A stretch of DNA of 6,549 nucleotides from Thermaceae bacterium (GTDB taxonomy: Bacteria > Deinococcota > Deinococci > Deinococcales > Marinithermaceae), in NCBI GenBank assembly GCA_026989475.1, contig JALSJG010000013.1, forward strand, positions 1 through 6,549, given 5' to 3'. Below the pieces are notes generated by a model. It searched no databases. It had not been told where the DNA came from and saw only the letters and a program-made list of their open reading frames with translations. The position numbers and the translations under genes are program-made. Of this stretch, positions 5,402 through 6,549 are shown piece by piece. Numbering within the stretch: the stretch's first letter is position 1; the number at the start of each line of letters is the position of its first letter.

Positions 5402-6153
5402 CGCGCCCACCGCCTTAAGAGCAAGTTGAAAAACGCGAGCGCGGCCACCCCAGCAAGGCCGTAAAACCCCACCAGGTACTCCTGCCCCTCGACCAGGAAG
5501 TGGGGCAAGAACGACCAGACCCGAACCCCGGAGAGGAAGAGCGCCGCCGCGGCCACCGACCGGCCCCATTCCCGGAAGAGGATCAGCCCCGGGGCCAGGA
5601 GGACGCCGAGCACCAGGGTAAAAAAGGCCTGACCCGGGGAGGTCCCCCCGGCGAGCAGGCCGGGGAGCTGCCAAAGCCCCCAAAGCGCCCCGATCGCGAG
5701 GGACGCGGGCCAAAGGCCCTGGTCCCGAAGGCGCTCCCAGAGGTAGCCCCGGAAGAAGATCTCGCCCCCCAGGGCGAAGACGAGGCCCACGCTCAGGCTG
5801 ACGAGGAGCCCGTATCCCCCGAGGTAGAGCCAAAAGGCCGCTCCCCCCGGCCCGTGGCCGAGCGCGCCCTGGATGAGCTCGGGCCCCCGCCAGCGGCCGA
5901 GCGGCAGCGCGAGCAGGACGCTGAGCGCGGCGATGAGGGGCGGGAGGACGAGGGCGAGGGCCCAGTACCGGTTGGGCTCGCCCAGCACCGGGAATCGGAT
6001 CCCCTCCCGCCGGGCGAAGTGAAGCCCGACGAGGGCCGGGCTCCAGCTGTAGACGAGGGAGAAAAGCGGGACACGAAGCCCTTCCTTGGGGAAAAACGCG
6101 AAGGCGAGCCCCTCCAACGCGGCCAGGCCAAGGACCCAGTAAAGCGCGGGCAT
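5398..6153 (-). CDS. CPBP (CAAX protease/bacteriocin-processing, Abi-like) family membrane protein, apparently catalytically degenerate
   Basis: CPBP proteins are polytopic membrane proteins related to the Rce1 intramembrane protease; bacterial members serve in bacteriocin immunity, regulation or unknown roles. The 251-residue protein is mostly hydrophobic with about seven or eight membrane segments. The family core is recognisable as ALGGEIFFRGYLWERL (127-142), corresponding to EExxxR, followed by IGALWGLWQLPGLL (154-167), corresponding to the FGLWHLP motif, and a third helix around 199-212. Key residues differ: the first Glu of EExxxR is Gly130, the second-motif His is Gln162 (codon CAG), and the region that should hold HxxxN reads L207 and R211 by my alignment. 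Glu131 and Arg135 remain. It may be a non-proteolytic member. ATG at 6153 is preceded by AGGTGAG ending 11 nt upstream. It is first in the minus-strand cluster and overlaps GNAT by 4 bp. Confidence 0.8.
   Translation of the reverse strand: MPALYWVLGLAALEGLAFAFFPKEGLRVPLFSLVYSWSPALVGLHFARREGIRFPVLGEPNRYWALALVLPPLIAALSVLLALPLGRWRGPELIQGALGHGPGGAAFWLYLGGYGLLVSLSVGLVFALGGEIFFRGYLWERLRDQGLWPASLAIGALWGLWQLPGLLAGGTSPGQAFFTLVLGVLLAPGLILFREWGRSVAAAALFLSGVRVWSFLPHFLVEGQEYLVGFYGLAGVAALAFFNLLLRRWAR
5402..5416 (-). promoter_or_regulatory. Ribosome binding site region deciding the GNAT start
   Basis: On the minus strand AAGGCGG (5416-5410, one mismatch from AAGGAGG) is followed by 8 nt and then GTG at 5401. 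It lies in the last codons of the CPBP gene and, with the GTGA overlap, fixes the start of the acetyltransferase, which is otherwise hard to place because its frame is open for hundreds of bases upstream. Confidence 0.5.
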
Positions 6154-6191
6154 AACGCCATTTTCTCACCTGGAGCGGCTAGCATGAAAGG
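6154..6191. promoter_or_regulatory. Divergent CPBP / lipoprotein intergenic region with promoter-like hexamers
   Basis: This 38-bp gap separates two divergent genes. On the plus strand TAGCAT at 6180-6185 (fits TANNNT) ends 6 nt before the GTG of the lipoprotein gene. On the minus strand GAAAAT at 6165-6160 ends 6 nt before the CPBP ATG. The lipoprotein start has no well-spaced ribosome site (GAAAGG abuts the GTG), which favours a leaderless transcript. CPBP does have AGGTGAG 11 nt upstream, so its hexamer is the weaker case. No convincing -35 was seen for either. Confidence 0.35.
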
Positions 6192-6549
6192 GTGCGCTTC
6201 CTTTGGCTTCTTTTGCTCGTCTTCCTCGCCGCTTGCGGCGCCGATCAAGGCCTCCCGGCGGAGCCGCTTCGCTTTTTGAAGACGAACCTGCCGCCCGCCT
6301 ACCTGGGCGAGCCCTACCGGGTCGAGCTCGTCGCCGCCGGGGGGGTGCGGCCCTACCGGTACGAAACCAAGGGGAAGCTCCCCGAGGGGCTTTCCTTTAA
6401 GGACGGGGTGATCGCCGGAACCCCCAAGGCAAAGGGGGAGGTCCGCTTCGAGGTGACGGTGCGGGACGCGGGGCTCTCGGCCCTGACCCGGACCTTCACC
6501 CTCCGGGTCACCGACCCGCCGCCCCCCGCCTTTCGCTTTACCCTGCCGC
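6192..6549 (+). CDS. Lipoprotein with putative-Ig (He_PIG-like) domain (5' portion, runs off right edge)
   Basis: The frame is open from GTG at 6192 for 119 codons to the edge, without a stop. The N-terminus is a lipoprotein signal peptide: MRFLWLLLLVFLAACG, with Arg2, a hydrophobic run at 3-14 and lipobox L12-A13-A14-C15. Lgt and LspA would lipidate and cleave at Cys15, so the mature protein is membrane-anchored and exported. Residues about 33-109 match the cadherin/Ig-like 'putative Ig' repeat: LPPAYLGEPYRVELVAAGG, then RPYRYE, KLPEGLSF, GVIAGTPKAKGEVRFEVTVRD and a closing TLRVTD. This family usually occurs in surface or adhesive proteins, often as tandem copies. A Pro-rich linker (PPPPA) follows, so further domains are likely beyond the edge. 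An ATG at 6184 is out of frame and leads to a stop at 6279. Binding partner and role are unknown. Confidence 0.82.
   Translation, partial: MRFLWLLLLVFLAACGADQGLPAEPLRFLKTNLPPAYLGEPYRVELVAAGGVRPYRYETKGKLPEGLSFKDGVIAGTPKAKGEVRFEVTVRDAGLSALTRTFTLRVTDPPPPAFRFTLP

Noticed and set aside
5398..6153. Abortive-infection (phage defence) function for the 'Abi'-like CPBP protein
   Set aside because: The Abi name is a family label; there is no toxin, nuclease or other defence gene nearby and the neighbours are housekeeping genes.
5402..6169. Long minus-strand extension of the GNAT frame upstream of 5401 (to a 436-residue open frame)
   Set aside because: This part is Arg/Pro/Ala/Gly-rich shadow of the CPBP gene in another frame; the GNAT domain is complete from GTG at 5401 with its own ribosome site.
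6184..6279. Small open frame of 31 codons from ATG at 6184
   Set aside because: It overlaps the lipoprotein signal peptide in another frame, has no ribosome site, and its Ser-rich sequence resembles nothing recognisable; the GTG frame at 6192 gives a lipobox and an Ig-like domain.

Overview
The window is a compact, high-GC (roughly 70 % by eye) bacterial chromosomal segment. GTG and TTG starts are frequent, strong G/C third-position bias keeps long reading frames open on the opposite strands, and genes are packed with overlaps of a few bases. Together with the MreB N-terminus (MFRGEDIGIDLGTASVL) and the thermophile-like protein composition (many Arg, Glu, Leu, Pro and Gly; few Asn and Gln), this suggests the Deinococcus-Thermus phylum, probably a Thermaceae relative. 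That placement is inference from recall, not a search result.

Layout, left to right. (1) 1-893, minus strand: the 5' 297 codons of mreB, the rod-shape actin homologue, running off the left edge. (2) 894-942: a 49-bp divergent intergenic region with AT-rich promoter-like hexamers and small inverted repeats. (3) 943-3614, plus strand: a tightly packed cluster of prepilin peptidase (pilD), MazG nucleotide pyrophosphatase, a Nudix hydrolase of the CoA-diphosphatase-like group, and a DJ-1/PfpI-family protein. The spacings are 10 bp, a 28-bp overlap and a 4-bp ATGA overlap, so translation is probably coupled. (4) 3597-6153, minus strand: a convergent cluster transcribed as CPBP-family membrane protein, GNAT acetyltransferase, then moeA (4-bp GTGA overlap, then an 11-bp gap). 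The 3' end of moeA overlaps the 3' end of the PfpI gene by 18 bp. (5) 6154-6191: a 38-bp divergent intergenic region. (6) 6192 to the right edge, plus strand: the 5' part of a lipoprotein gene with a putative-Ig (He_PIG-like) domain.

The genes are mostly housekeeping: cell shape, type IV pilin maturation, nucleotide and cofactor clean-up, metabolite and protein damage defence, and molybdenum cofactor synthesis. MazG, Nudix and DJ-1/PfpI form a plausible 'house-cleaning' set behind pilD. No RNA gene, mobile element, CRISPR array or long repeat was seen, and no stretch over 50 bp lacks a gene. I found no clear new biological system. The most notable points are a CPBP protein that appears to have lost all its catalytic residues, a prepilin peptidase with about 100 extra residues between its two catalytic aspartates, a MazG whose second domain has lost its metal site, and possible leaderless promoters at both divergent junctions.
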